A stretch of DNA of 64,000 bases from CAWFQB01 sp965277875 (GTDB lineage Bacteria; Armatimonadota; Chthonomonadetes; Chthonomonadales; Chthonomonadaceae). The notes beneath the pieces are model-generated. The model searched no databases. It worked only from the letters and a program-made list of their open reading frames with translations, and was not told where the DNA came from. Positions 32,757-39,606 of this stretch are shown here, in pieces. The stretch lies in the NCBI GenBank assembly GCA_965277875.1, contig CBDIDV010000002.1, positions 3,844,001 through 3,908,000 of the forward strand, given 5' to 3'. The translations under genes and the position numbers were made by a program. The number at the start of each line of letters is the position of its first letter. Within the stretch, counting starts at the first letter, position 1.

Positions 32757-34070
32757 CTACTCGCTGGGTGTAGGATTGTCGTTGGGATGACCACCGCCGG
32801 GACCTGCCCCGCCACGCTGATCCTGATGGCCCTGCGGGGCGTCGCGCCCCGTGCCACTCTGGTCTTGGCGCGGCCCATTGCCGCCCGCGCCCGGCGCATC
32901 GGCAGGGCGTCCGCCGCCGCCGACCGGGCCACTCGGCCCACCGCCCGCGCCGCGCCCACTGGTTCCGCCGCCCGCCGGCCCGCTGGGACGCGCGCCGCCC
33001 ATGCCGCCCGCGCGCGGGCCACCCTGAGCTGCGCCGCCGAAGCCGTCACTGCGTCCGCCGGTACGTCCGCCTGCACCGGGACCGCCCTGACCGCCCTGGT
33101 AGCCACCACCGCCACCGGCAGGGCGTCCACCGCCGCCGCCGCCTTGATAGCCACCGCCACCTTGACCGCCGCCGCCCTGATAACCGCCTCCGCCACCACC
33201 CTGGTAGCCTCCGCCGCCGCCCTGACCGCCACGATCTCCGCCGAAGCCGCCACCGCCGCCGGGACGTCCACCGCCACCGCCGCCGCGTCCGCCACGGTCG
33301 CCGCCGCGGCCGCCGCCCGAACCGCCACGGCCTCTGTCACCGCCGCGTCCCGAATCGGAACGCTCGCCCGAACGATCCGGTCGGCCTTCGCCACGGGGGG
33401 CGCGGGCCGGTTCCGGCTCGGATTGGCGGGGCTGGCCCGGCAGTACGTCACCTTTATAGATCCAGACTTTGATGCCGATGTTGCCGTATGTCGTTGCGGC
33501 TTCGGCAAAACCGTAGTCAATATCGGCGCGCAGGGTGTGCAGGGGGATTTTGCCCTGACGATCCTGCTCTTTTCGGGCCATCTCCGCGCCCGCAAGCCGT
33601 CCGCTGCACATGATGCGGATGCCCTTGACGCCCAGCTTCATGGCGCGCAAAATCGCCTGGCGCATGGCGCGCTTGTACGCGATACGCTTCTCGATCTGCT
33701 GCGCGATGCTCTCGGCAACCAACTGCGCGTTCATGTCGGGCTGGCGGATTTCATTGACGCTGACATGAACCTGCTTTTTGGTCAGCTTCTCCAGCGCGGC
33801 CTTCAGGTCGTCTACGCCCTTGCCGCCGCGCCCGATGATAATGCCGGGCTTGGCCGTGTTCAGGGTCGCCTTGATGCGGTTGCCCGCGCGCTCGATCTCG
33901 ACATGCGAAATTGCCGCCGCATACAGGTTCTTCTTAACGAAGCGGCGGATTTTGTAATCCTCATAAACCGCCTCGGCAAAACCGCGCTTCGGCAGGTACC
34001 ATTTGCTGTCCGGGTCACGGATGACGCCGATACGAAACCCGATTGGGTGTACTTTCTGTCCCACGTTCAT
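32757..34070 (-). CDS. rpsC: 30S ribosomal protein S3 with long Gly-rich C-terminal tail
   Basis: S3 lines the mRNA entry site of the 30S subunit. The core (about residues 1-212) has GQKVHPIGFRIGVIRD, the KH-domain loop IIGRGGKGVDDLK and IMCSGRLAGAEMARKEQ. After about residue 215 comes a tail of about 220 residues made of Gly with Arg, Gln, Tyr, Pro and Ala (RGGDRGGRGG, GGGGYQGGGG). Normal S3 is about 210-240 residues. The tail is encoded in very GC-rich DNA and resembles RGG-type disordered RNA-binding regions. The gene lies between rplV and rplP. Confidence 0.93.
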   Translation of the reverse strand: MNVGQKVHPIGFRIGVIRDPDSKWYLPKRGFAEAVYEDYKIRRFVKKNLYAAAISHVEIERAGNRIKATLNTAKPGIIIGRGGKGVDDLKAALEKLTKKQVHVSVNEIRQPDMNAQLVAESIAQQIEKRIAYKRAMRQAILRAMKLGVKGIRIMCSGRLAGAEMARKEQDRQGKIPLHTLRADIDYGFAEAATTYGNIGIKVWIYKGDVLPGQPRQSEPEPARAPRGEGRPDRSGERSDSGRGGDRGRGGSGGGRGGDRGGRGGGGGGRPGGGGGFGGDRGGQGGGGGYQGGGGGGYQGGGGQGGGGYQGGGGGGRPAGGGGGYQGGQGGPGAGGRTGGRSDGFGGAAQGGPRAGGMGGARPSGPAGGGTSGRGAGGGPSGPVGGGGRPADAPGAGGNGPRQDQSGTGRDAPQGHQDQRGGAGPGGGHPNDNPTPSE

Positions 34071-34087
34071 TCTCCAGCAGAGGGAGA

Positions 34088-34179
34088 GTTGTTAGTTGTT
34101 AGTTGTTAGTTGTCAGTCACCAGTCAAACGCCCGAAGCATTCAACCAACAACTAACGACTAACAACTAGTAACTAGTAA
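34088..34179. repeat. TTAGTTG heptamer inverted array, rplV-rpsC spacer
   Basis: TTAGTTG units at 34088-34119 face CAACTAA/CTAACAA units at 34145-34179, separated by about 25 nt. The array fills almost all of the 109-nt spacer. Confidence 0.8.
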
Positions 34180-34995
34180 CTACTCCGTCGGCGCTCCGAT
34201 TTCGTCGGTCTTGTCCTGTGCGTTGGCTGTTTCCGGTGTCGTATCCGTACCCGCTTCGCCGTTTGTGGAGGGCGTTGTCGGCTCCGTCGCTTCCGGTGTC
34301 GCAGGCGCTCCGATCTCATCGGTGGTCGCCGGATTGGCGGTTTGCGGCCCCTGCGGAGTGTCCGCGTGTTCGGTCGTTTCGGTCGTCGTAGCCGTCGTGT
34401 TCTCCACGGGCGCGGCTGTTTCCGCTGCGGTCGTGATCGGCGGCGTGTCGGCTGCTGCCTCATCCGTTACGGCTGCGGGCGCAATCGCCGCGGTTGCAGT
34501 CGCCTGACGACGGGAGCCGGGCTGATCGCGGCGGGTGGTCTTCTTGGGCTTGCGCGGCTTCGGATCCACTTCCTCCACGATCACCGTGATATGGCTCATG
34601 CGCTTTAGAATGCGATATGCGCGGCCCTGCGCGCGCGGATGTACGCGCTTCATGCGCGGCCCCTCGTCTACCCGGCACTCGACCAGGCGCAGGTTTTCGG
34701 GGTTCAGGCCGTGGTTGTTGGCCGCGTTCGCGACCGCGCTTGTCAACACCTTGCTGATGTACTGCGCGGCGCGGTTGGGAATGAAGCGCAAAAACGCGAG
34801 CGCGTCATTGGCGTACTTGCCCCGCACGGCGTCCATGACCAGGCGGGCCTTGCGCGGCGGTACGCGAATGAACTTGGCGACCGCATGGGCCTGGTTGTCG
34901 GCCACTTTGCGCCCGATGTTCTTTTTCCGGTTCTCCCGGTGCTGGCGCGGACGTTCCATGACGTCCGTGTCGTTGTCAACTGTCACATTGGACAT
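34180..34995 (-). CDS. rplV: 50S ribosomal protein L22 with long C-terminal tail
   Basis: L22 lines the peptide exit tunnel of the 50S subunit. The core (about residues 35-148) shows VAKFIRVPPRKARLVMDAVRGK, VLTSAVANAANNHGL and RVHPRAQGRAYRILKRMSHI. An N-terminal extension of about 30 residues and a C-terminal tail of about 120 residues rich in Thr, Ala, Glu and Pro are added; normal L22 is about 110-120 residues. The tail contains repeated TDEIGAP segments. An alternative internal ATG (MERPRQ) exists 36 nt downstream of the chosen start. Confidence 0.92.
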   Translation of the reverse strand: MSNVTVDNDTDVMERPRQHRENRKKNIGRKVADNQAHAVAKFIRVPPRKARLVMDAVRGKYANDALAFLRFIPNRAAQYISKVLTSAVANAANNHGLNPENLRLVECRVDEGPRMKRVHPRAQGRAYRILKRMSHITVIVEEVDPKPRKPKKTTRRDQPGSRRQATATAAIAPAAVTDEAAADTPPITTAAETAAPVENTTATTTETTEHADTPQGPQTANPATTDEIGAPATPEATEPTTPSTNGEAGTDTTPETANAQDKTDEIGAPTE

Positions 34996-35013
34996 GACGT
35001 TTAACGTCCCTTT

Positions 35014-35301
35014 CTACTTGACGCCGGAGCGGCGTTCCACCTGCTGCCCGGCATGACCCCGGAAAAGGCGCGTCAAAGCGAACTCGCCCAGCTTGTGACC
35101 GACCATGTTTTCGGTAATGAATATTGGAATGTGCTTGCGCCCGTCGTGGACGAGCATGGTATGCCCGATGAAGTCGGGGAAAATCGTCGAGCGGCGCGAC
35201 CAGGTCTTGATGGCCTTCTTTTCGTTGCGCGCGTTCATGCCCCGAATTTTCTCCAGCAGCTTGGGATCGGCATACGGCCCTTTTTTGAGTGAACGTCCCA
35301 T
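35014..35301 (-). CDS. rpsS: 30S ribosomal protein S19
   Basis: A 95-residue S19, located in the 30S head. MGRSLKKGPYADPKLLEKI and PDFIGHTMLVHDGRKHIPIF are canonical. The frame is open upstream to 35337, but GGAG lies 7-8 nt before the ATG at 35301. The length is normal. It lies 18 nt before rplV. Confidence 0.97.
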   Translation of the reverse strand: MGRSLKKGPYADPKLLEKIRGMNARNEKKAIKTWSRRSTIFPDFIGHTMLVHDGRKHIPIFITENMVGHKLGEFALTRLFRGHAGQQVERRSGVK

Positions 35302-35315
35302 CGGTATCTCCGGTG

Positions 35316-35388
35316 AGCATTCAGCGTCAGGCATCAATCATTAAGAAACGTTTGCTTCTTAACGCTTGACGCTTAACACTTAGCGCTT
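35316..35388. repeat. CGCTTAA-type heptamer inverted array, rplB-rpsS spacer
   Basis: Degenerate arms at 35316-35346 (GCATTCA, GCGTCAG, GCATCAA, TCATTAA) and 35356-35388 (CGCTTGA, CGCTTAA, CACTTAG, CGCTT) are in inverted orientation. The unit is related to the array at 39041-39120. Confidence 0.75.
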
Positions 35389-36247
35389 ACTTACTGTTCC
35401 TTCTTCTGATGATGAACTTATCCGTCGCCTTGTTGTGGCGGGTCTTGGCTCCCAGAGCCGGCTTGCCCCAGGGCGTTGCCGGACCCTTTTTGCGCCCGAT
35501 GGGGCTTTGAGCCTCACCACCGCCGTGCGGATGGTCGCGGGGGGTCATGGCGACGCCGCGCACATGGCCGCGTCGTCCCTTCCACCGCATCGCGCCCGCT
35601 TTACCCAGCGAGATATTCTCATGTTCGGGGTTGCCAACCTGGCCGATAGTAGCATGGCACGTCATCAGGATCAGGCGCGTTTCACCGGAGGGCAGGCGCA
35701 CCTGCGCGAACTTGCTGCCCGTACCCTTTCCCATCAGCTGCGCGCCGACGCCCGCCGAGCGGACAAGCTGTCCGCCCTTGCCCAGATGCAGTTCCAGGTT
35801 GTGCAGGATCGTGCCGACAGGAATGGCGTATAGGGGCATACTGTTGCCCGGACGAATATCCGCTGTGTCGCTCGCGATCACGGTATCGCCCACGCTCATG
35901 CCGATGGGCGTCAGGATGTAGCGCTTTTCGCCGTCCGTGTACTCGACGAGCGAGATGCGGCACGTCCGGTTGGGATCGTACTCGATGGTGCGGACGATGC
36001 CCGCGATGTCATACTTGTTGCGCTTGAAGTCAATCACGCGGTACATCCGCTTGTTGCCGCCGCCCCGGAACCGGGTCGTGATGCGGCCCTTGTTGTTGCG
36101 TCCGCCGCTTTTCTTCAGCGGCTCCAGTAGGGGCTTGTGCGGGCGCACCGGCTGGTTCTTGCCTTCCTGACGTGTCAGTTCGGTATGTGTGGCGACCGAG
36201 CGGAAACGCGTACCCGGCGTATTGGGTTTATATTTTCGGATTGGCAT
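35387..36247 (-). CDS. rplB: 50S ribosomal protein L2
   Basis: A 286-residue L2, required for subunit association and peptidyl transfer. Family segments include GGRNNKGRITTRFRGGG, RIALVEYTDGEKRYIL-like, and the GGGEAQSPIGRKKGPATPWG region. GVAMTPRDHPHGGGE contains the conserved His. Length is close to normal (about 275). It is adjacent to rplW with no gap. Confidence 0.97.
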   Translation of the reverse strand: MPIRKYKPNTPGTRFRSVATHTELTRQEGKNQPVRPHKPLLEPLKKSGGRNNKGRITTRFRGGGNKRMYRVIDFKRNKYDIAGIVRTIEYDPNRTCRISLVEYTDGEKRYILTPIGMSVGDTVIASDTADIRPGNSMPLYAIPVGTILHNLELHLGKGGQLVRSAGVGAQLMGKGTGSKFAQVRLPSGETRLILMTCHATIGQVGNPEHENISLGKAGAMRWKGRRGHVRGVAMTPRDHPHGGGEAQSPIGRKKGPATPWGKPALGAKTRHNKATDKFIIRRRNSK

Positions 36248-36556
36248 TTAGTTGACCCCCATATCCGTAAAGACGCTCAGCGGCTTGTCGGTCGTGACGA
36301 TGGCCTTTTTCCAGTCGGGCGAGTAGCCGGACTTGCCGCCCTTTGCCATCGCCCGTTTTTTCTTGCCCTTGACCGTGATGGTGTTGACCGCGAGAACGCG
36401 CACCGCATCACTGGCATAGATGGCCTTGACCGCTTCGGCGATCTCGATTTTGTTGGCGTCCACGTCCACCTTGAAGTGGAACTTGTTTTCCGTAGACTGC
36501 GCCGTGCTTTTTTCCGTCAGCAGCGGGCGGATAATGATTTCGTGCGGGTCTCTCAT
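36248..36556 (-). CDS. rplW: 50S ribosomal protein L23
   Basis: A 102-residue L23, located at the exit-tunnel rim. It has IIIRPLLTEKSTAQ, NKFHFKVDVDANKIEIAEAV and NTITVKGKKKR. The start overlaps the rplD stop by 4 nt (ATGA), so translation is coupled. Normal length. Confidence 0.96.
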   Translation of the reverse strand: MRDPHEIIIRPLLTEKSTAQSTENKFHFKVDVDANKIEIAEAVKAIYASDAVRVLAVNTITVKGKKKRAMAKGGKSGYSPDWKKAIVTTDKPLSVFTDMGVN

Positions 36557-37353
36557 GCTGTTACCTCCGCTGTCTGCGCGTCATCGCCGGCTACGATAAA
36601 CGAGCCTTCCTGCGTCACGCCGGCCAGGTCGCCCGTCGCTGCACTGCTGCCGTTTGTCGTCGCGCTGCCGTTCGTCGCGGTTCTGCCGCTCGCCACAAGC
36701 GCCTTGCGCGCCTTTTCGGGCGTCCAGACCGCTTCGATCTTGGGCAGTGCGTCCTGTACAAGAATGATCTTGTTGGCGACCAGGGCGTCGCGCACTGAGA
36801 AGTTGGGCGCGAACCTCAGTTCGATGCCTTTGCTTGTCAGATTCCGCATGGACTTGAGCAACGTCTCGTCATGCTCGGCGATCACAAACAGCACACGCTT
36901 GGTGTCCGTCAGGTTCAGCGCTTTGAGCAGGGCGATGGTGTTCTTGGTTTTGATTTCTTGAAACTTCAGCGCGTCCAGGCCCACGACGTTGCCTTCACGC
37001 ACCTTTTCCGACAGTACGCTGCGCATCGCGCCGCGCCGCATCTTAGGCGGCAACGACCGGCGGTAGCTGCGGGGATGTGGGCCGAAGACGACGCCGCCGC
37101 CACGCCACTGGGGAGCGCGGATGGTTCCCTGCCGCGCGCGGCCCGTGCCTTTTTGCTTCCAGGGCTTGCGTCCGCCGCCCCGCACCGCATGACGCTGCTT
37201 GGTGTTGGACGTTCCCTGCCGCTGATTGGCCTGTTCGATGATGATAGACTGATGCACGAGGGCTTCGTTGTACGCAACGCCGAAGATCGCATCAGGCAGC
37301 GCGAGCGTGCCGATTTCGGCGCCCTGCGCATTGATTAAAGGAATGCTTGCCAT
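36553..37353 (-). CDS. rplD: 50S ribosomal protein L4 with C-terminal tail
   Basis: A 266-residue L4, which in many bacteria also represses its own operon. Core features are the VRGGGRKPWKQKGTGRARQG loop and GGGVVFGPHPRSY. The last 45 residues are a Ser/Thr/Asn/Ala-rich tail not seen in standard L4 (about 205 residues). AGGAGA precedes the start by about 11 nt. It follows rplC by 15 nt. Confidence 0.96.
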   Translation of the reverse strand: MASIPLINAQGAEIGTLALPDAIFGVAYNEALVHQSIIIEQANQRQGTSNTKQRHAVRGGGRKPWKQKGTGRARQGTIRAPQWRGGGVVFGPHPRSYRRSLPPKMRRGAMRSVLSEKVREGNVVGLDALKFQEIKTKNTIALLKALNLTDTKRVLFVIAEHDETLLKSMRNLTSKGIELRFAPNFSVRDALVANKIILVQDALPKIEAVWTPEKARKALVASGRTATNGSATTNGSSAATGDLAGVTQEGSFIVAGDDAQTAEVTA

Positions 37354-37368
37354 AATGTCTGATGTCTC

Positions 37369-37998
37369 CTAGCGCCGCGCCAATCGCTGAATGGTCACGA
37401 GTCCGCCCTCTGAGCCGGGGATCGCGCCCTCGATGAGCAGTAAATTCTGTGCGGCATCCACGCGCACGATGCGCAGTCCGCGTACCGAGACCTGCTTGTT
37501 GCCCATTTGTCCGGGCTTGCGGGTTCCCTTGAAGGTACGGGCCGCGTCAGTCGCGCCGCTCGACTGCGGCTTACGGTGGATCATAGAGCCGTGTGTCATG
37601 TCGCCGCCATGAAAGTGGAAGCGCTTGACGACGCCGGCAAAACCTTTGCCTTTGGATGTCCCCGTCACCTTGACGCGCTGATTGGGCGCGAAGATGTCGC
37701 AGGTGATCGCATCGCCCAGCTTGTATTCGCTGGCGTCTTCGGTGCGGATTTCGCGGATATAGCGCGTGGGCGCGATACCCGACTTTGCAAAATGCCCCGT
37801 TTCGGGTTTGTTGACAAGCCGGGGGCGTATCTCGCCAAACCCGACCTGAACGGCCACGTAGCCGTCTTTTTCAACACTCTTGAGCTGCGTGACAATGCAG
37901 GGGCCTGCCTCTATCACGGAAACCGGAACCACTTCGCCCTTGTCATTAAAGACCTGCGTCATGCCGATTTTTCTGCCCAGAATTGTGTCGACTGCCAT
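37369..37998 (-). CDS. rplC: 50S ribosomal protein L3
   Basis: A 209-residue L3 with GRKIGMTQVFNDKGEVVPV, the FHFHGGDMTHGSMIHRKPQS loop near the peptidyl-transferase centre, and TRKPGQMGNKQV. Length is normal. AGGAGA precedes the ATG by 6 nt. In most genomes it directly follows rpsJ; here two unrelated genes lie between. Confidence 0.97.
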   Translation of the reverse strand: MAVDTILGRKIGMTQVFNDKGEVVPVSVIEAGPCIVTQLKSVEKDGYVAVQVGFGEIRPRLVNKPETGHFAKSGIAPTRYIREIRTEDASEYKLGDAITCDIFAPNQRVKVTGTSKGKGFAGVVKRFHFHGGDMTHGSMIHRKPQSSGATDAARTFKGTRKPGQMGNKQVSVRGLRIVRVDAAQNLLLIEGAIPGSEGGLVTIQRLARR

Positions 37999-38022
37999 AG
38001 TTTCTCCTGGTTTCTATCTGTC

Positions 38023-38277
38023 TTAACTGCCCGGTACTAGAAACAAACGCCATTCCGAGTGCGGCTCGTGAGCGTCCCATTCCTCTTCCAACATCAGCAG
38101 TGTTTCTGCTCTCTCGCCAGGGTCACGGCTGCCCTGACGTACTGAATAGTGCAGCCAATGCCCGTCTGTGCGAAAGTGTACTGCTTTGAACTCGTCGCCA
38201 AGATTGTGCTGCTTAGCTGCATTCTGCAGCCAAGTGGTAACTTCTTCAACTGTTTCGCGCTGTCCGGTTGCCTGCAT
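38023..38277 (-). CDS. Small partner protein of HEPN gene inside the S10 operon
   Basis: An 84-residue protein that I do not recognise. It begins MQATGQRETVEEVTTWLQNA and ends in a beta-rich part with Trp residues (HWLHYSVRQ, SEWRLFLVPG). The ATG at 38277 comes 1 nt after the stop of the HEPN gene, with GGAGAGG 7 nt upstream, so both are translated together. The frame is open further upstream, but that part overlaps the HEPN gene. Its tight coupling to a HEPN gene suggests a toxin-antitoxin-like or regulatory partner role; this is inference from position only. Confidence 0.7.
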   Translation of the reverse strand: MQATGQRETVEEVTTWLQNAAKQHNLGDEFKAVHFRTDGHWLHYSVRQGSRDPGERAETLLMLEEEWDAHEPHSEWRLFLVPGS

Positions 38278-38278
38278 C

Positions 38279-38680
38279 TTACCTCTCCGAAAGTTGATCT
38301 CCAACCACATTGATAAGGTATCCAGCGTTTTTACATGCGTCCTGTGCGCTCGTCTGTGTGATCTCGAACGAACTGGTGTAATCCGCATCTACACGCCGTT
38401 TATAGAGCAACTTGAGTTTCTGAGTTGTATTGTTTGCGACTCCTCGCCGCACACCCACTTCGACCAGATGTACTGCCAGCATATTGGGTGTTTCGATATG
38501 AGACCATGCTTCACGCGTATCGGGAGGCACTTGCTTTCGATACAACAGAAAAGCCGTTGCAGCCTGATAAGCTCCATAGTAGGAACGACTTACCGCGCTT
38601 CGCGGGCAACTTTCTTGTAGGTCGCGGGCAGCTTTGATTGACTCATCGGCCATGTCGCGCCATCGTTTCCAGTCCGGCAC
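38279..38680 (-). CDS. HEPN-like (UPF0332-type) protein inserted between rpsJ and rplC
   Basis: A 133-residue helical protein starting at a GTG with GGAGGAG 6-7 nt upstream. The pattern MPDWKRWRDMADESIKAARDL, SRSYYGAYQAATAFLL and AVHLVEVG followed by a C-terminal helix (QDACKNAGYLINVV) fits UPF0332-like HEPN domains (W..A..SL.AA, SRAYYA.F.A). The RNase motif R-x4-6-H is not evident. It lies 21 nt after rpsJ and 1 nt before its partner. So a HEPN module sits in the middle of the S10 ribosomal operon and would be co-transcribed with it. Confidence 0.75.
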   Translation of the reverse strand: MPDWKRWRDMADESIKAARDLQESCPRSAVSRSYYGAYQAATAFLLYRKQVPPDTREAWSHIETPNMLAVHLVEVGVRRGVANNTTQKLKLLYKRRVDADYTSSFEITQTSAQDACKNAGYLINVVGDQLSER

Positions 38681-38701
38681 AACAGACTCCTCCGCTCACA
38701 C

Positions 38702-39019
38702 TTACAGCTTGATTTCGATGTCTACACCGCTCGGCAGGTCAAGCCGCATCAGCGCGTCAATGGTTTTGGGGCCGGGTTCGAGAATGTCAATCAAGCGCTT
38801 GTGGGTGCGCTGCTCGAAATGCTCCATGCTTTCTTTGTCAATGGTTGGGCTGCGGTTCACGCACAAGATCAGCTTTTCGGTCGGAAGCAAAACGGGACCG
38901 GCCACCCTAGCGCCGGTGCGCTTTGCAGTCTCCACGATCTTTTCCGCCGACTGATCCAGGATACGGTGATCAAAGGCGCGCAAACGAATGCGAACTTTGT
39001 CCTGTCGTCCAGGGGGCAT
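38702..39019 (-). CDS. rpsJ: 30S ribosomal protein S10
   Basis: A 105-residue S10 (NusE), part of the 30S head and of antitermination complexes. VRIRLRAFDHRILDQSAEKIVE, GPVLLPTEK and the HFEQRTHKRLIDI helix are canonical. GAGG precedes the ATG. It is the first ribosomal gene of the S10 operon here. Its usual upstream neighbour tuf is missing. Confidence 0.97.
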   Translation of the reverse strand: MPPGRQDKVRIRLRAFDHRILDQSAEKIVETAKRTGARVAGPVLLPTEKLILCVNRSPTIDKESMEHFEQRTHKRLIDILEPGPKTIDALMRLDLPSGVDIEIKL

Positions 39020-39040
39020 ACGTACCTCTTTCCTTGGGTT

Positions 39041-39120
39041 AAGCGTGAAGCGTTAAGCATCAGGCTTTGAGTATTCAGACAACTTGCGTTCCTGTACTCA
39101 ATGCTTGACACTCAACGCTT
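39041..39120. repeat. CTTGACA/CGCTTAA heptamer inverted array upstream of rpsJ
   Basis: Arms at 39041-39078 (AAGCGTG, AAGCGTT, AAGCATC units) and 39095-39120 (CTCAATG, CTTGACA, CTCAACG, CTT) face each other. The array fills the 102-nt spacer between the 82-residue gene and rpsJ. Confidence 0.75.
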
Positions 39121-39121
39121 G

Positions 39122-39370
39122 TTACGCATGTTTGGGCTGGCTGGGCAGGTCGAACGACTCGTCGTCCGGATAATCCTTGCCTGTGTCGCCGTGTAGATCC
39201 TCTTTGTAGAACCGCTGACCGTCCCGTATGTGCATGTGGAAGCGGTGATGGTTGGGTTCGTTGGTGCAGCGAAACACTTCGCCCACCTGGTTCTGCATGT
39301 TCGGATGCTTGTGCTGCTCGTGAGCGCCTGTTACCGGCTCCAGCCTGGTTCCATCATGAGGGCAGTGCAT
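39122..39370 (-). CDS. Small His-rich protein at the usual tuf position
   Basis: An 82-residue hydrophilic protein that I do not recognise. It starts MHCPHDGTRLEPV and contains a second Cys in VFRCTNEPNHHRFHMHI; with eight or more His residues, a metal-binding fold is possible, but a full zinc ribbon is not visible. AAGGAAA lies 6-7 nt upstream of the ATG. It lies between the fusA terminator and rpsJ, where many bacteria have tuf (EF-Tu). It is followed by a repeat-filled spacer and rpsJ, so it may share the S10 promoter. Confidence 0.65.
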   Translation of the reverse strand: MHCPHDGTRLEPVTGAHEQHKHPNMQNQVGEVFRCTNEPNHHRFHMHIRDGQRFYKEDLHGDTGKDYPDDESFDLPSQPKHA

Positions 39371-39492
39371 GGTCTGGTTTCCTTCACGTTGCGAATGCGA
39401 TGTTGATGTTGATTTCGTATGTGCTGTCAGTCATGACGATAGGGCGGCAATGTCCTTGCGGGGACAAGTTCGCCGCCGTCCAGTCAAAGCGA

Positions 39493-39528
39493 AAGCCGGT
39501 CGTCGCACGCTTGTCTGACGACCGGCTT
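39493..39528. terminator. Hairpin between fusA and the 82-residue gene
   Basis: AAGCCGGTCGTC at 39493-39504 and its complement at 39517-39528 form a perfect 12-bp stem. It lacks a long T-run, so it could be a weak terminator or a leader structure of the S10 transcript. Confidence 0.5.
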
Positions 39529-39550
39529 GCTATTATACCCTATACGAACC

Positions 39551-39595
39551 TAAAAAGAAACCCCTGTATACGTTCGCGATGAACGCATACAGGGG
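39551..39595 (-). terminator. Intrinsic terminator of fusA
   Basis: On the minus strand a 15-bp stem (CCCCTGTATACGTTC region, one mismatch) is followed by TTTCTTTTT, just after the fusA stop. Confidence 0.85.
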
Positions 39596-39606
39596 TGTAT
39601 GAGGCG

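Noticed and set aside
32649..34109. 486-codon Ala/Thr-rich frame opposite rpsC
   Set aside because: It arises from the Gly-rich tail codons read in antisense; the S3 core proves the coding strand.
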